This document shows, piece by piece, positions 39,817 through 50,960 of a stretch of DNA of 64,000 bases. The translations under genes were made by a program, and so were the position numbers. Location of the stretch: contig CAMGYJ010000007.1 in assembly GCA_946122785.1 (NCBI GenBank), positions 42,495,587 to 42,559,586 on the forward strand, written 5' to 3'. Origin of the DNA: Linum tenue (Eukaryota; Streptophyta; Magnoliopsida; Malpighiales; Linaceae). The notes beneath the pieces are model-generated. The model was not told where the DNA came from, searched no databases, and saw nothing but the letters and a program-made list of their open reading frames with translations. The stretch's first letter is position 1. The number at the start of each line of letters is the position of its first letter.

Positions 39817-40072
39817 ATGGGCTCAGAGTTGGTTTGTCCGTGAGGTCACGTGTGCAAGTCCTCACGACCCTCAATATTAACCGTTGTCTTTCAAGCACAT
39901 GGTATGGCTGGCCTGTGCAAACTTCAAGCCTATTAGTCGGTTTTCGTTTGAGGGGGCGTGTAAGGAAGTGGTTAAGTACCATACATGGACATGTATAAGA
40001 TCCAGCATAACCTTCTCCCAACAACTCGAGTTATTGGGATCAACTGGTTCTTGACATGGTATCAGAGCCCAT

Positions 40073-40128
40073 GTCATAAACCAGTTGGTCCCAATAACTC
40101 GAGTTATTGGGACCAACTGGTTTATGAC
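40073..40128. repeat. Perfect 56 bp palindrome, copy 2
   Basis: Base-for-base the same palindrome as at 39761-39816, 312 bp away. Confidence 0.9.
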
Positions 40129-40689
40129 ACGATTGGTTGAAATGCAGGTGAAGTTTGTTAGAGAGTGATATAAGACTGATAATAACCTTCTTCCAACAAC
40201 TCGAGTTATTGGGAATTTGGGATCAATTGATTGTTGACATGATATCAGAGCTCGTTTAACCAAATAGTCGTGTGTGTGTGAATCTCCACGACCCCCAATA
40301 TTAACCATTGATTAAAGCATAAGTTATGATATGTTTATCGGATGATGAATTGCTTGCGATGACTAATTGGTCATTTGGTGGAGCAAGTTTGTTGGTTTGC
40401 TCATTTTCCACTTCATGTCCGTCTATTTTTTGTGTGTGTTTGACAATCTAAATAGCAATTGAATCTCACTTTACATGTCTAGCCGTCGACCATGGAGTTG
40501 GACTTGGAACTAATACCAGATTTCAAATCTTCTCGCGGAACCATAAGAGTCGATAATGTTGGTTCTGGTGCCACAATCATGACGATTCCATGCAGAAGTG
40601 CACGACGAGCAAGCTCATTTTTTATAATAGTTTGCTAAGATATCGGCTAATGTTGGTTCTGGTCCCAAACAAAATGTGGTCAAATCTAT

Positions 40690-41530
40690 TTCATGTGTTC
40701 ATTACGGGATTATTAACTCTATCTTTAAATCATGCAGAACATAATAAAGCCACAAAATAGACGGGTCATGGACGTGTATTCGGCCTCGGCAGAAGAACTA
40801 GAAATAATTTTTTGTTATTTCTTAGAACGCCAACATATTAAGGAATTATCTATCATGACACAAAATTCAGTAGATTTGCATGTATTAGGGCATTCTTTCC
40901 AATCGCTATCACAAAAATATTGTAGTAGAAAATCATAATTTTTAGAGAAATAGAGACATTGCCTGCTGTACCTTTAATATATGGTCAACCTTTTTCAGCA
41001 TCATGTATATGAATGTTAGTGGAATAGTGTGAGAAGTGTGAACTGACTTAGCTTATGGATAACATAAGTCATGTTAGGTCACGTGTAACAAAGATACAAT
41101 AAATGACCAATTTTAATCTCTTATAAATGGAAGGTTCAAAAAGGACAGTACCATCTTTGGCTGAAAGATTAGAGCCAGGAATCGAAGGAGAATCTGCAGG
41201 TTCTGCACAAAGGAATCCAGAATATATGAGTTAACCCAAGCAAACTTTCGTTGACAAAGTAAAATAAAAATACCCTTCAAGTACCTAGACAAGACAACTC
41301 AAGATTAAGGAAGTAGTTTAACTCTCCTAGATCCATGACTGGTAAAAGTTTGATCTATTCTAGATTTAAGATTTTCAATAGCAATAAGATCATTGCTAGC
41401 AACAATGATGTCATTCACATAAACAAGAGCAACTGTAAAAGAAGATTCTACATGCAGTGATCTTCCATCGGATACCCTAATAGGAATCATAATCACAATT
41501 CACAAGGCCGAAAGCGATAAGCAAGATCAG
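40690..41530 (-). pseudogene. Degraded Ty1-copia pol fragment (RT and RNase H)
   Basis: On the minus strand 41496-41305 reads SFTVALVYVNDIIVASND, a reverse-transcriptase active-site region with YVDD altered to YVND. Downstream, 40930-40730 reads, with breaks, YSLSDWDSK and SRSSAEAEYTSM, the RNase H region. Frameshifts and stops make it dead. Order and strand suit one element that may be the other half of the integrase fragment at 47440-47590. Confidence 0.75.
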
Positions 41531-41557
41531 CAAATAGTCTATTGAATAAATGGTACT

Positions 41558-41686
41558 TGGACTATGGCGAAGCGCAATGCGATTAGTGTCGGTATTTTAC
41601 GTGACTATGGTGAAGCGCAATGCGATTAGTGTCGGTATTTTACGTGACCATGGTGAAGCGCAATGCGATTAGTATCAGTATTTTAC
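41558..41686. repeat. Three tandem copies of a 43 bp unit
   Basis: Units start at 41558, 41601 and 41644; the shared core is ggtgaagcgcaatgcgatta. Copies 2 and 3 differ at a few positions, and copy 1 at its start. Confidence 0.92.
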
Positions 41687-41773
41687 GTAAAATAAAAAAA
41701 AATCTAGGTATAATCTGAAACATAAAATCCTAAAATTTTTAAGTCCGTAAAAATAAATGCTAAATGATATTAA

Positions 41774-42554
41774 GTGTAAACACTAATTATTAGTCAAACC
41801 TTTCTCACATTCTTTTTAATTAGCCAAATCTATTGAATTGCTAATAATTAGTCAAATGTTAACTTCCAATTAGCAATTTTGTTAGTAATACTAGCTTGGC
41901 AACATGATACTGACTTGAAAAAGACACATGGATATCAACATTCCAAAACTTTAGGAGTTGTGTGGTTTTGGTTATAGTTTGGTTGAGATAGTTACAATAC
42001 ATGTATTGCCCACAATGCATCATTTTATTGAATTTTCTGCAAAAATAATACATTCATTGTTTACTTGATGTGACACAAATTATCACTCAAAATGAGTGAT
42101 AGTTAAATCTCAAGTTTCCGGTGACATTGTTGAGATTGTGGGGTTTTTTCTTCTTCCAACTATATATGTCACTATCTTTATTACGTGTGTTGCTTTTTCA
42201 TATTAAAATCAATGGGTAAAAGTAACATTTCATTCAAAAAGTAATATAACTTATTCAAATACTACAATAGCTATCACAAAAACTAAACGATGTAAACTAC
42301 AATACACCAAATTTTTTATATACATGTATATTATTATTTATGCATTGATAACAATGCATCAAATTAACTATCATCAAAATCAAATGACTCCTTAGTATTT
42401 TAACTAAGAAAAGAGTTACAAAATTATTATTTATCATGTAAATGGCTAATATTTTGATCCATTATAAAAGATTTGGCTAATTATTAGCAATTCATTAGGT
42501 TTGCCTAATAATAAAGAATGTGAGAAAGATTTTGCTAATAGTTAGTGTTTACCC
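41774..42554. mobile_element. MULE-like MITE with long inverted ends
   Basis: A 781 bp AT-rich element with inverted ends of about 50-75 bp (GTGTAAACACTAATTATTAG at left; inverted right end GGGTAAACACTAACTATTAG), sharing CTTTCTCACATTCTTT and the AATTGCTAATAATTAG block. Flanks tgatattaa / aaatattaa match 7 of 9, which suits an old Mutator-type insertion. No coding capacity. Confidence 0.75.
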
Positions 42555-43085
42555 AAATATTAACAAGTCAAATCATGAATAACACAAAAACACATAACAT
42601 TTAAAATAATAATTTCTCAAGGTTAATGTTGGTAAGTAATGAATCGGTGCTGATTAATAAATTAAAGTGAATTGATGATGGTCAATGGTGGCTAGTGACA
42701 GAGAACAAGATGATTTTGATGGAAATAGTAAATCTAACCCAAAGATCATATCTTATTCTTTTATCTCAAGTCGATTTTATCCAAGTTCAATCATTTCAAC
42801 ATGAACCTTAGTTAAAATCATTAAAATTGTTGTAAATCCTAAGATTGAATAAATTTTAATGATTTATATCGTGAGCATTGAGGATTTTGGTCCATAGATT
42901 TTACAGTGAAATCGGAATTGGAACAAGTAAGTAATATCTTAAAGTCACAAGATTTTAAGATTTAAATCCGGATTTTAACTATTCTAGAAAAGAGCCAACT
43001 TTTGCAACCATTCACGACAAATGTTGTGGTAAAACGAAGACTATACCTCAACTTGGAAACAAACATGTGTATGTTGGTAGCTTCC
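42555..43085. other. AT-rich spacer
   Basis: No gene recognised between the MULE-like MITE and the CACTA element. Confidence 0.4.
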
Positions 43086-43088
43086 TTG

Positions 43089-46000
43089 CACTACAAGAAA
43101 AAGCATATGTTGCTATGTCACAATTCGTGGCTAAACCTTCAACATAATGTAGCTAAACCATATAGCCATGAATAAATAACTTTGTAGCTCGTGTGGCTAA
43201 AAGTGGCGCAGCTAAAGGTTAGCTACACATTTTTTTACATGTGTAGCTAATAATGTAGACCTTTTGCTATAAAAGAGTATATTAAAGCAAAAATATCAAA
43301 ATTTTCTAGCCATGAAAGTGAAACCGATGTAGCAAAACCATCTAAGTATTTAGCTACACAAAATATAACTCATGGCCTAATGTAGTTATGGGCCACACAA
43401 ATTTCATTCGAAGCAAATAGTTATACTTTTTGCCACAAAATAATTTATTAAGTTGCCATGGGTTATTTTGTGACTGAAAGATCAGAGTTATTGCTGCGAA
43501 AAACAAATTGTGGCTACATACAATTTTGTTGACAAAGAATCTATAGCTATGCCTGGTATTATTTTGCTGTAAACCATATTATAAATTAGTATTAAATATT
43601 TTTCATTGAATTTCTGTACTAAAATTTATAATTTTATGTACTTATTTAATTTAGATACTCTTTATACACATCCTAAAGTTACAGTCGACACATCAATAAG
43701 GAGATCATAATTTAGCATTCATGAAATTGATTAATTTGTTTAGATAGGAAGAATACAGTAGTACAATAGGATACCAAAAAAAAAAAATACAATGACTCCT
43801 ATAGCTATTTATAAGAGGTACAGAGAAACATAATTGTATAAAACTACAGATGCACATATTCTTTTCATCAACTTTCTTCCGCTGCATTCTTGGCATCATC
43901 TTTGCTACACTGGTTTCGGCTAGATCAATTCCTTTTGCACCTACAACCGAAAGAAAAAATTACAAATTTCATCATAAAATATTCTAACTACTCATGATTC
44001 AAGCATCTAAAATATCTTCAAGGACGGGAAAGAGATACTAATAACAATATAATAACAATAGAACGGTAGCTGCATCAAATCAAATATAAACAACAAGGAT
44101 ATGCAATTGATTTTCCCAAGAGAGGGGTTTTTTACTACACAATATCAAGCATTTCCGCAGTGTTAGAAACTTTCTTGATGGTTCATGAAGTACGAAATAG
44201 TGTTGCTAAGATTAAACAAAATATACTAAAATTATATAAAAACAGCAGAAGAACTTTAAGATCTTTATTGAGAATAAACTTCTCGTGTATGCAAAATTGT
44301 GCAAACAAAAAACTCAGACCAATCGGTACTGAATAATAATCAAACTTTCAATCCAAATATCAAGAGAAAATCGTTATTGATTCATCGTTTCTAATAAAAA
44401 TGATGCTGAGGTAAGAAAGAAGATGCTCAAAAGATATAGTACCCGGTGCACAAACTAGAAAATTGATGAAATGGAAAAAGCATATAGCGAAAACGCAAAG
44501 TCTGACACAACGTTCATAGATCGGAGAAGAGGAAAATGCTGCACCTTCACAGCCGATGAATGCAAAGACGACATGAGGTTTATGCCCGGCGGTGGATTGA
44601 TGGCAGAGGAAAATTCTAAGGCTAGGGTTGAATCCACTATGCAAGAATGAACAAGTATGAATAAGATAGGAAATCCCCATTCTCCCCGGCACAACAAAGA
44701 GATAGAGTTATAGAGCTAGTAGGAGGAGAAAGTCGAGGCGGCTAGGGTTTTGAATAAGGAATACAACATTTAAATGTCAAAGATTATTTTATTTTATATA
44801 ATTATTTTGATCAATGCGGGAATGAATGCATTTTTACCCTTGTTGATTAAAAAATGCAGAAAAAATCCTTCCTTATATTTGATGGAAAAAAGGCATTGAT
44901 TATTCAACATTTATTAGTAATTTGTTGCTATTTTTATGTACTTGGATGAGGCCAATCTAAACCCCGTCTTTGATTGACTAGTCAAGTTGAGACACTACAA
45001 ATATTGTGAATCTGGTTTAGCCCGTTGGTCTAGTGGAGAAAGTAAGTGAAGGTTTAATTCTCAGATCGCTTTAGTTTGGTTTGGTTTGGTTTGATTTGAT
45101 TTATCCTGTATATATAAAAGAAGTCATTTTATTGTTCATACATATATAGATTCTATTAAATCTTATATAGTATATGAGTAATAACATATGCCAATACTCC
45201 AAAATAATAGTTTATACTTGGATCCAACATATTGTAACAATTAAACACACTTAAATCATATAAGTTTGAGATTGGCACCTTGAATGAATTGGAACAACAT
45301 GATAAATATAGATAGAACTCGTGATTAGAAGAGATTGGAATCCATCATTTGTGCTTTTACTCCAAACGTTTGCTAACAAAGTGTTCTTCCATAATGAAAG
45401 TTTGCTAACCAATTTTTTCAAATTTTTATCGGATTCAATTGGATTTCATGTAAACAAACTAAGTCCAAAATGGATGCGTGGGGCTCGTTTTTTTTTCCAT
45501 CGAGTCCAGGTCGACCCTTGGTTAACAACCTTGCTATAGTTCCCGGTGTAAGGAATTATGTTTAAGCTAAACTTCTTCCAAAATTGTCTCTATTTAGGAC
45601 TATCCTTTCACTTATCTTAATTCGTACGTCTTGAATTGGTGTTTCCACTATAAGAAATATATGATTAACTCTAAGAGATTGTACTAATTGTAATGTGGAA
45701 TGACAACATCCATCCACCACCATCTATGTGTGAATTTTGGGCCAACATCCATCTAAAAAACACATTAGCTCGTTACATGTTGACTCTTATTTTTTTTAAG
45801 ATAAATTTAGAAAAATATTTTTTTTTGATTAATTTGAGAATATTCCATGATAAAATAATCTTAAACTAATACAGTTTATCAACCGTAGTTCCAATTTTCC
45901 ATTGTTTTAACTTTGTGGAGGTCTATTTCCTAAGTTCTCAAGAAACAAATTAAAACATTCTATTGTTATTAAATAGTTAATAATCTAATTTATCCTAATA

Positions 46001-46536
46001 TGTAGATTAAGTATAGTTTCCATGATATATAGTATAGTCTAGATAAAATATTTATTTATTAGCTATATCACTTTTATGTATGTAGCTAATTGTAGCAAGC
46101 ATCGAAGCATATATCATGGCTAAATGTAAATATTTGCTTCAAAGTTAATATTCCATAGCTATTTCTCAATATTAATAGCTTCACGCATTCAAATTTATAG
46201 CTAATTGCTACATACGGTTTACAAATATATCTTTTATGGTTGCAAATAAAATTTTGAAATAAGAATTGTCACAAATGTTTGTTATCGCAGCTAAAAAGAT
46301 TAATTTGCTATGACATTCCAGCGTAGCATATAGTTTGTGGCAAAAGATAGTACCAATTGCCATGTTAGATGAAATTCGAAGCAAAACAATACAATTAGCT
46401 ACAAACAAACTCTTTGTAGCTTAAGAAGATACAAACAGCGACTGGGCGCAAATTTTGTGGCCGTTAATTTGCATTAGCTTCAAAGTTTTTTTGCATGGCT
46501 ATGATTTTGTGGCTACATGTAACAATTGTTGTAGTG
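43089..46536. mobile_element. Non-autonomous CACTA (En/Spm) element
   Basis: Left end CACTACAAGAAAAAGC, right end GTTGTAGTG, flanked by the 3 bp duplication TTG (43086-43088 and 46537-46539). Both subterminal regions (43110-43560 and 46070-46530) are dense in short TAGCTA/GGCTAAA/GTAGC motifs in both orientations, the CACTA transposase-binding arrangement. No transposase is present in the 3.4 kb. The interior (43700-44760) has a stretch ending in a minus-strand frame CSKDDAKNAAEES, with exon-like composition, possibly captured host sequence that I cannot identify. Confidence 0.88.
45010..45070 (+). repeat. tRNA-like stretch (possible SINE head)
   Basis: An A-box-like TGGTCTAGTGG (45020s) and B-box-like GGTTTAATTCT (45050s) at tRNA-like spacing, inside the CACTA element. 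Too diverged to be a tRNA gene, and no element borders are seen. Confidence 0.3.
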
Positions 46537-46539
46537 TTG

Positions 46540-47826
46540 AGACGTCCATGTCCTCCAGCATAACTCTTCTGACTAGGGTCATATAAAACAAGATCTAATG
46601 AAGCATCCACAATTAACTCATGAACTAAAACTCTTATTTGATATTAAAGATTATAGAAAATATACCTTTCGGATCCAACAAAAACAACATGGTTAAGTTG
46701 AGCAAACAGGTGGTGAGATACACTTTGTGATTCCCATGGACAAGAACCAAAGAAAAGATTATAGTTTGTGAAAGTAAAGCAGAAAAATAGAATCAAGTTA
46801 GTATGAAGGTTTGTCTGCACAATGTAACAACCAGAATACTTGCATTCAACATGAAAGAGAGAGAGATTCTATAACTATTGTAGAAGGTAAGTTAATCGTA
46901 AGAATTGAAGGCAACCTGACAAACAGTAACGAGAGCAAAAGTATAGTGAGAGTCTGGAGGCCGGTATGTCCATGATATTTGACCTATCTCTTAAGGATTT
47001 AGCAGGTGCAAGATCACCTCCCAAAATCGGGACAATTGGAGAATGCAGAGAGGAAACAAACTTAAGCTAGGGTAATACAATTCTGGAGACTCCATATGAA
47101 AATCAAACAATCAACCCACCTTGCTGACCTTCCAGAAGGGTTGGTTGGGATTTGGCGGAGGGGCATGTGGGTTATCAAGTCTCTTGCTTGCTTGGATAAC
47201 GTGTTTGGTTTTGTCAATATTATTGTGTAACGGGTCAGGCCGAGTCAATCCTAATGTATTGACTTTGTGGGTCCACTTTCAAATTCAAGACTCCTGAAAC
47301 ACGATTAAAAGTATACATGCCCAAAAATTAGGAATTGTGGATTAGAAGGCTAATTAATCATCCCTAATAGTGTATACTTGCGTACAAATAGAGAATTGTG
47401 GACAAGAATGAGTATGCTTATTAATCTGTTTGTAGTGAATGAACATGTAAAGGAAACACATGTTCATGAAAGATAGTATCACGAGAATAAAAAACATCAT
47501 TAGAGATCATATTGTACAATTTATGGCCTTTTTTAGAGTGATGATATCCAAGAAGGACACAAGGGTCAACTCGAAAAGAAAATTAAGGTATGTTATGTTG
47601 TAAAGTAGAGGCAGATACAAGATATCCAAAGCCTTTAAAATCTTTGTAAGAAGGATTATATTTAAAGAAGATTTTATGACGAGATATGTTGTGGAATAGA
47701 GGAGAAGGTAACCGATTAAATCGAAAAATAATGTAGAACAACATAACCCAAAAATAAATAGGAAGAGATGCTTGAAAGACTAAATACTTTGCTAAAAGAT
47801 TAAAGAAAATCTACACTCTGATACCA
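46540..47826 (-). pseudogene. Degraded Ty1-copia internal region (integrase fragment)
   Basis: Minus strand, 47580-47440 reads FRVDPCVLLGYHHSKKGHKL then SNDVFYSRDTIFHE, the end of the copia integrase domain, followed in another frame by FKGFGYLVSASTLQH (47650-47600). A primer-binding-like TGGTATCAGAG (minus, 47826-47814) abuts the LTR at 47827. The remainder to 46540 is decayed. The CACTA element borders it at 46536. Confidence 0.7.
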
Positions 47827-48160
47827 TGTTGCATTGTATATTTTAGATCTCCAAGGAAAGCTGATGGGCAGACTTCTATTGATCAATCGTTAAAAAATCA
47901 CATTATCCATTTACACGATTTGTTCATAAAGGCAGCGTGGTTATAGTAGGCCAGCCATGCAATTCGTACTGCATGGCGATACTATTCTACCACTCTATAA
48001 ATGGAGGCTCGATAAGTGTATTCACTTCATCAAATTCAAATCAAAGAAATTGAGTAATAGCACGTATGGCTATATATAGCTAAAGTCCTAGTTAGTACTT
48101 GAATTAAATAAATTTTACATTCACAACCTAAAACATATTACATTCGCAAAAAAATAAGTG
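47827..48160 (-). repeat. Copia LTR copy A
   Basis: Begins (plus strand) TGTTGCATTG right after the primer-binding-like site and ends near 48160 before RNase H remnants. Shares TAGCTAAAGT and TTAGTA-TTGAATTAAATAAA segments with the LTR at 48499-48690. Confidence 0.6.
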
Positions 48161-48169
48161 CAGATGCAG

Positions 48170-48360
48170 CAAGCTCGATCTTTAAATCATGCAATACATA
48201 CCAAAGCCACAAAATAGATTGGTCATGGACATGTATTCTGCCTCAGCTGAAGACCTAGAAGCAATCTTTTGCTTCTTAGAATGCCAACATATTAAAGAAT
48301 TACCTACCATGACACAAATTCAGTAGTATATATGTGTTATCAGGGCATTATGCCCAATCG
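48170..48360 (-). pseudogene. Copia RNase H fragment A
   Basis: Minus-strand traces of SSAEAEYMSMTNLFCGF and preceding residues, broken by frameshifts, similar to 40730-40930 and 48960-49190. Confidence 0.65.
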
Positions 48361-48498
48361 CGACTATAGTAGTACCATTTTTAGAGAAAAACTTATATAT
48401 AGAACAACATAACCCAAAAAAGGAAGATACTTAAAAGAATAAAGACCTTGCTAGAATATTAAAGAAAAGATTAAAGAAAAATCTTTACTCTTATACCA

Positions 48499-48690
48499 TG
48501 TTGGATTACACATTTCATATCTTGGAGAAAAGTTACAAGGCAAAATTTTAAGAATCAATCGTAAAAATTTACATTATTATTTTTCACAACAAATGTTTAT
48601 ATAAGTAGCTAAAGTTTTAATTAGTATTTGAATTAAATAAATATTATATTTACATCCTAAAACTATAAAAAAAAATATGTTCATTTAGGT
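48499..48690 (-). repeat. Copia LTR copy B (shorter)
   Basis: Begins TGTTGGATTACAC after a primer-binding-like tataccatg, and is homologous to LTR copy A. It directly abuts the 3' end of a copia polyprotein frame at 48693. Confidence 0.6.
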
Positions 48691-48692
48691 CC

Positions 48693-49200
48693 TCAGAACT
48701 TCTTCCTCCGACAACACCCCCAAGCTGACGCATTTATGTCAAGATGTCTCAATTTGACATGCAAATTTAGGAAAACGGACACTGGCAACAACTTGGTAAA
48801 CGTATCAGCTAATTGGTTTGCGGAGGAAACATGAAGAACTTTAATAGTCTCATTCAAAATTTTGTCACGAATCACATGACAATCTATTTCGATTTGTTTC
48901 TTGTAGTCATGATTAATGTGAGTATCTGCTAAACTTGAAAGAGACAAAACATAGGTGTATGTGCAGTAAGCTCAATCTTTAAATCATGCAAACCATAACA
49001 AAGCCACAAAATAGACTGGTCATGGATTTGTATTTAGCCTCGGCTGAAGTCCTAGAAACATTCTTATGTTCTTAGAATGCCGAAAAATTAAGGAATTACC
49101 TATCATGACACTAAATCTAGTAGTAGATCTATGTGTATCGAGGCATCCTGCCTAATCACTATCACAATAATATTGTAGTAGAATCTAGATAATAAATAAA
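48693..49200 (-). pseudogene. Copia RNase H / C-terminal fragment B
   Basis: Minus strand 48947-48693 reads KKQIEIDCHVIRDKI, VLHVSSANQLADTFTKLLP and ends SAWGCCRRKKF-stop, the carboxyl end of copia pol; 49190-48960 carries another SAEAEY-type remnant. Broken between the two. Confidence 0.78.
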
Positions 49201-49240
49201 AGCCGAATGATGAAAACTGTTGCTCCATTTCAAATTTCCT

Positions 49241-49645
49241 GCAACGAGAGTGATTATAGGAAGGACATTTTGGTCTTCACAATTACTTATTTTCTTATTT
49301 ATTTATTCATAAAAAAGGCATGCACTGGGATTTGAACCTTGGTCTCTTTAAAGGCAAGCAAGGACCATAACCAATCACACCAAGTATATTTGTTGTATCT
49401 ATTTAAATTCAAACATACACGAACCTAAATTATGAAAATCATATGACTTTTTTAACGATTAGTTGGCCACTGAATCTCCCGTAAGTACTTATTTGGTGTT
49501 TTAATACTTTGATTATTTTAGTTGTAGTTTAATACTTAATTTAAATTTCTATCTATTTTATAAATATATGATAACCCTAAAATTGCAGCCCAAACATCAC
49601 TGGTTCGAATATTGCATATCGAATTGCAATATTAAACATGTAGAA
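49241..49645 (-). repeat. Dispersed repeat with tRNA-like promoter boxes, copy 2
   Basis: Homologous to 24193-24610. Minus strand: A-box-like TGGTGTGATTGG (about 49371-49382) and a good B box GGTTCAAATCC (about 49328-49338), the head of a tRNA-derived SINE. Homology to copy 1 continues past the head to GAATATTGCATATCGAATTG. Confidence 0.68.
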
Positions 49646-50096
49646 GCAATATCGACTTCTTAAATTAGTATTATTTTTCAGAATTACTATGGAGAAATTA
49701 TATCTTTGTGCAAACTATATGAGACTGGTTCTTTTAATGTTTTAGTCGGGATAACCGCTACATTTTAAACTTCTTCATAATCTGGCATGATTGGATCCAA
49801 TGATCATTATACAATATTGTGTTTAATAGGGTGGCTTATTTCACCACTTTTTGGCGTGTTAATGAATTTGTAGGACAATGACAGGTCTACATCTACACTC
49901 ATCACAATCTACACATCATATAAATGTGAAATGTGAAATGAGAAAAGAGGGATTCCATTTCAAATTTGATGCGTACAGAGCAATTTTTAGGGGTAAATTT
50001 AGAAGATGCCAGTGCGGTCGGTCTGTTGAGCACGAAAGTAAAAATATGTTTTCATTTAAACGGGCCCAAACTGTTATTTGGCCCACTAATCGTGCA
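49646..50096. other. Non-coding spacer
   Basis: No recognised gene; the frame 49878-50144 has no family motif. Confidence 0.35.
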
Positions 50097-50104
50097 CCCA
50101 TCGC

Positions 50105-50952
50105 CAATGCAGTCAAATTCGGGATTTTGATCGTAAAATCGTAGGATTTTAGGATTTTACTTAGGGATTCCGATCTTGATTTTACTATAAAATCGGTGGG
50201 CCTTAAAATCGTTTAAAATCGGGACTAAAATCGTTAAAATCGTAAAATAGTACCGAAATCGGGATTTTGATCGTAAGAGAACAAAATAGGTGGTTTGAGC
50301 CAATTTAAAATAAGTATAACTGTTTCAGCGGAAAGGGCAATGGAATCTTCTCAGATATTTTTTCTATTAGAAAAATATTCAAAAATAATAAAAATAACCA
50401 AATTAGGGTTCGGTTAATCTCTTTCCCTTCACCCCATTTAACTTATTGGTAAAACACCTGTCCTAATATTGAAAGTATGTAAGAACTAACATCATTATTA
50501 ACTAATTAATTTATTAATGAATATATTTGTACCAAGCCACTAACATTACTTATTTTATTGGAGTTCAATTATTTTTAGTTTTAAATCATACTTAGTAGAC
50601 GATGTCGAAATATTACTTTGAGTTAAACAACCTAGACATAACATGAAAATAAGAGCCAAACCCATGAACTATATCCCTTCATCATGAATTATTTTGAGTT
50701 ACACATTAAATAACAATTAAAATAGTGATTTTGGAACATTAATATTGAGAATTATCTTATGGAAAAAAATCTTCTGAATTATCATTTTAAATGCTATGTG
50801 TCTTTGTGATATTAATAATTTACCTTATTAATATTCTTATATGCTATGTTCTATATGGTACTTAAAATCCTACGATTTTACGATTCGATTATACGATTTT
50901 GATTTTACCCCAATTTTTTATTTTAGGTAAAATCCCGATTTTAACTGCTTTG
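50105..50952. mobile_element. hAT MITE rich in AAAATCG/CGATTTT motifs
   Basis: An 848 bp element with ends CAATGCAGTCAAATTCGGGA and, inverted, CAAAGCAGTTAAAATCGGGA, flanked by a perfect 8 bp duplication cccatcgc (50097-50104 and 50953-50960). The left arm has about ten AAAATCG words within 190 bp and the right arm has CGATTTTA words in the opposite sense; the centre is plain AT-rich DNA with no coding capacity. Confidence 0.9.
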
Positions 50953-50960
50953 CCCATCGC

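Larger units (their letters stand above)
39761..40320 (+). mobile_element. TRIM-like retroelement cluster (short LTRs, tandem)
   Basis: A purine tract (gagggggcg, about 39951-39959) is followed by an LTR-like unit of about 98 bp from TGTAAGG (39959) to TTGACA (40056), then TGGTATCAGAGCC, the methionine-tRNA primer site used by plant LTR elements. A second unit runs from TGTTAGAG (about 40156) to TTGTTGACA (40239), followed by TGATATCAGAGC. The internal pieces after the primer sites are homologous (cacgacc(c)ccaatattaacc). There is no coding sequence. The order tract-LTR-primer site-LTR-like pieces indicates a tandem TRIM derivative. Confidence 0.65.

Noticed and set aside
39761..40240. CRISPR-like repeats
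   Set aside because: Two palindromes and LTR tails in a plant TRIM context; no regular short spacers.
44360..44697. Two overlapping minus-strand frames in the CACTA interior
   Set aside because: No recognised motif; kept only as possible cargo, not annotated as a gene.
49328..49382. tRNA gene on the minus strand
   Set aside because: A and B boxes are present, but a cloverleaf is not supported and a second homologous copy shows it is part of a dispersed repeat.
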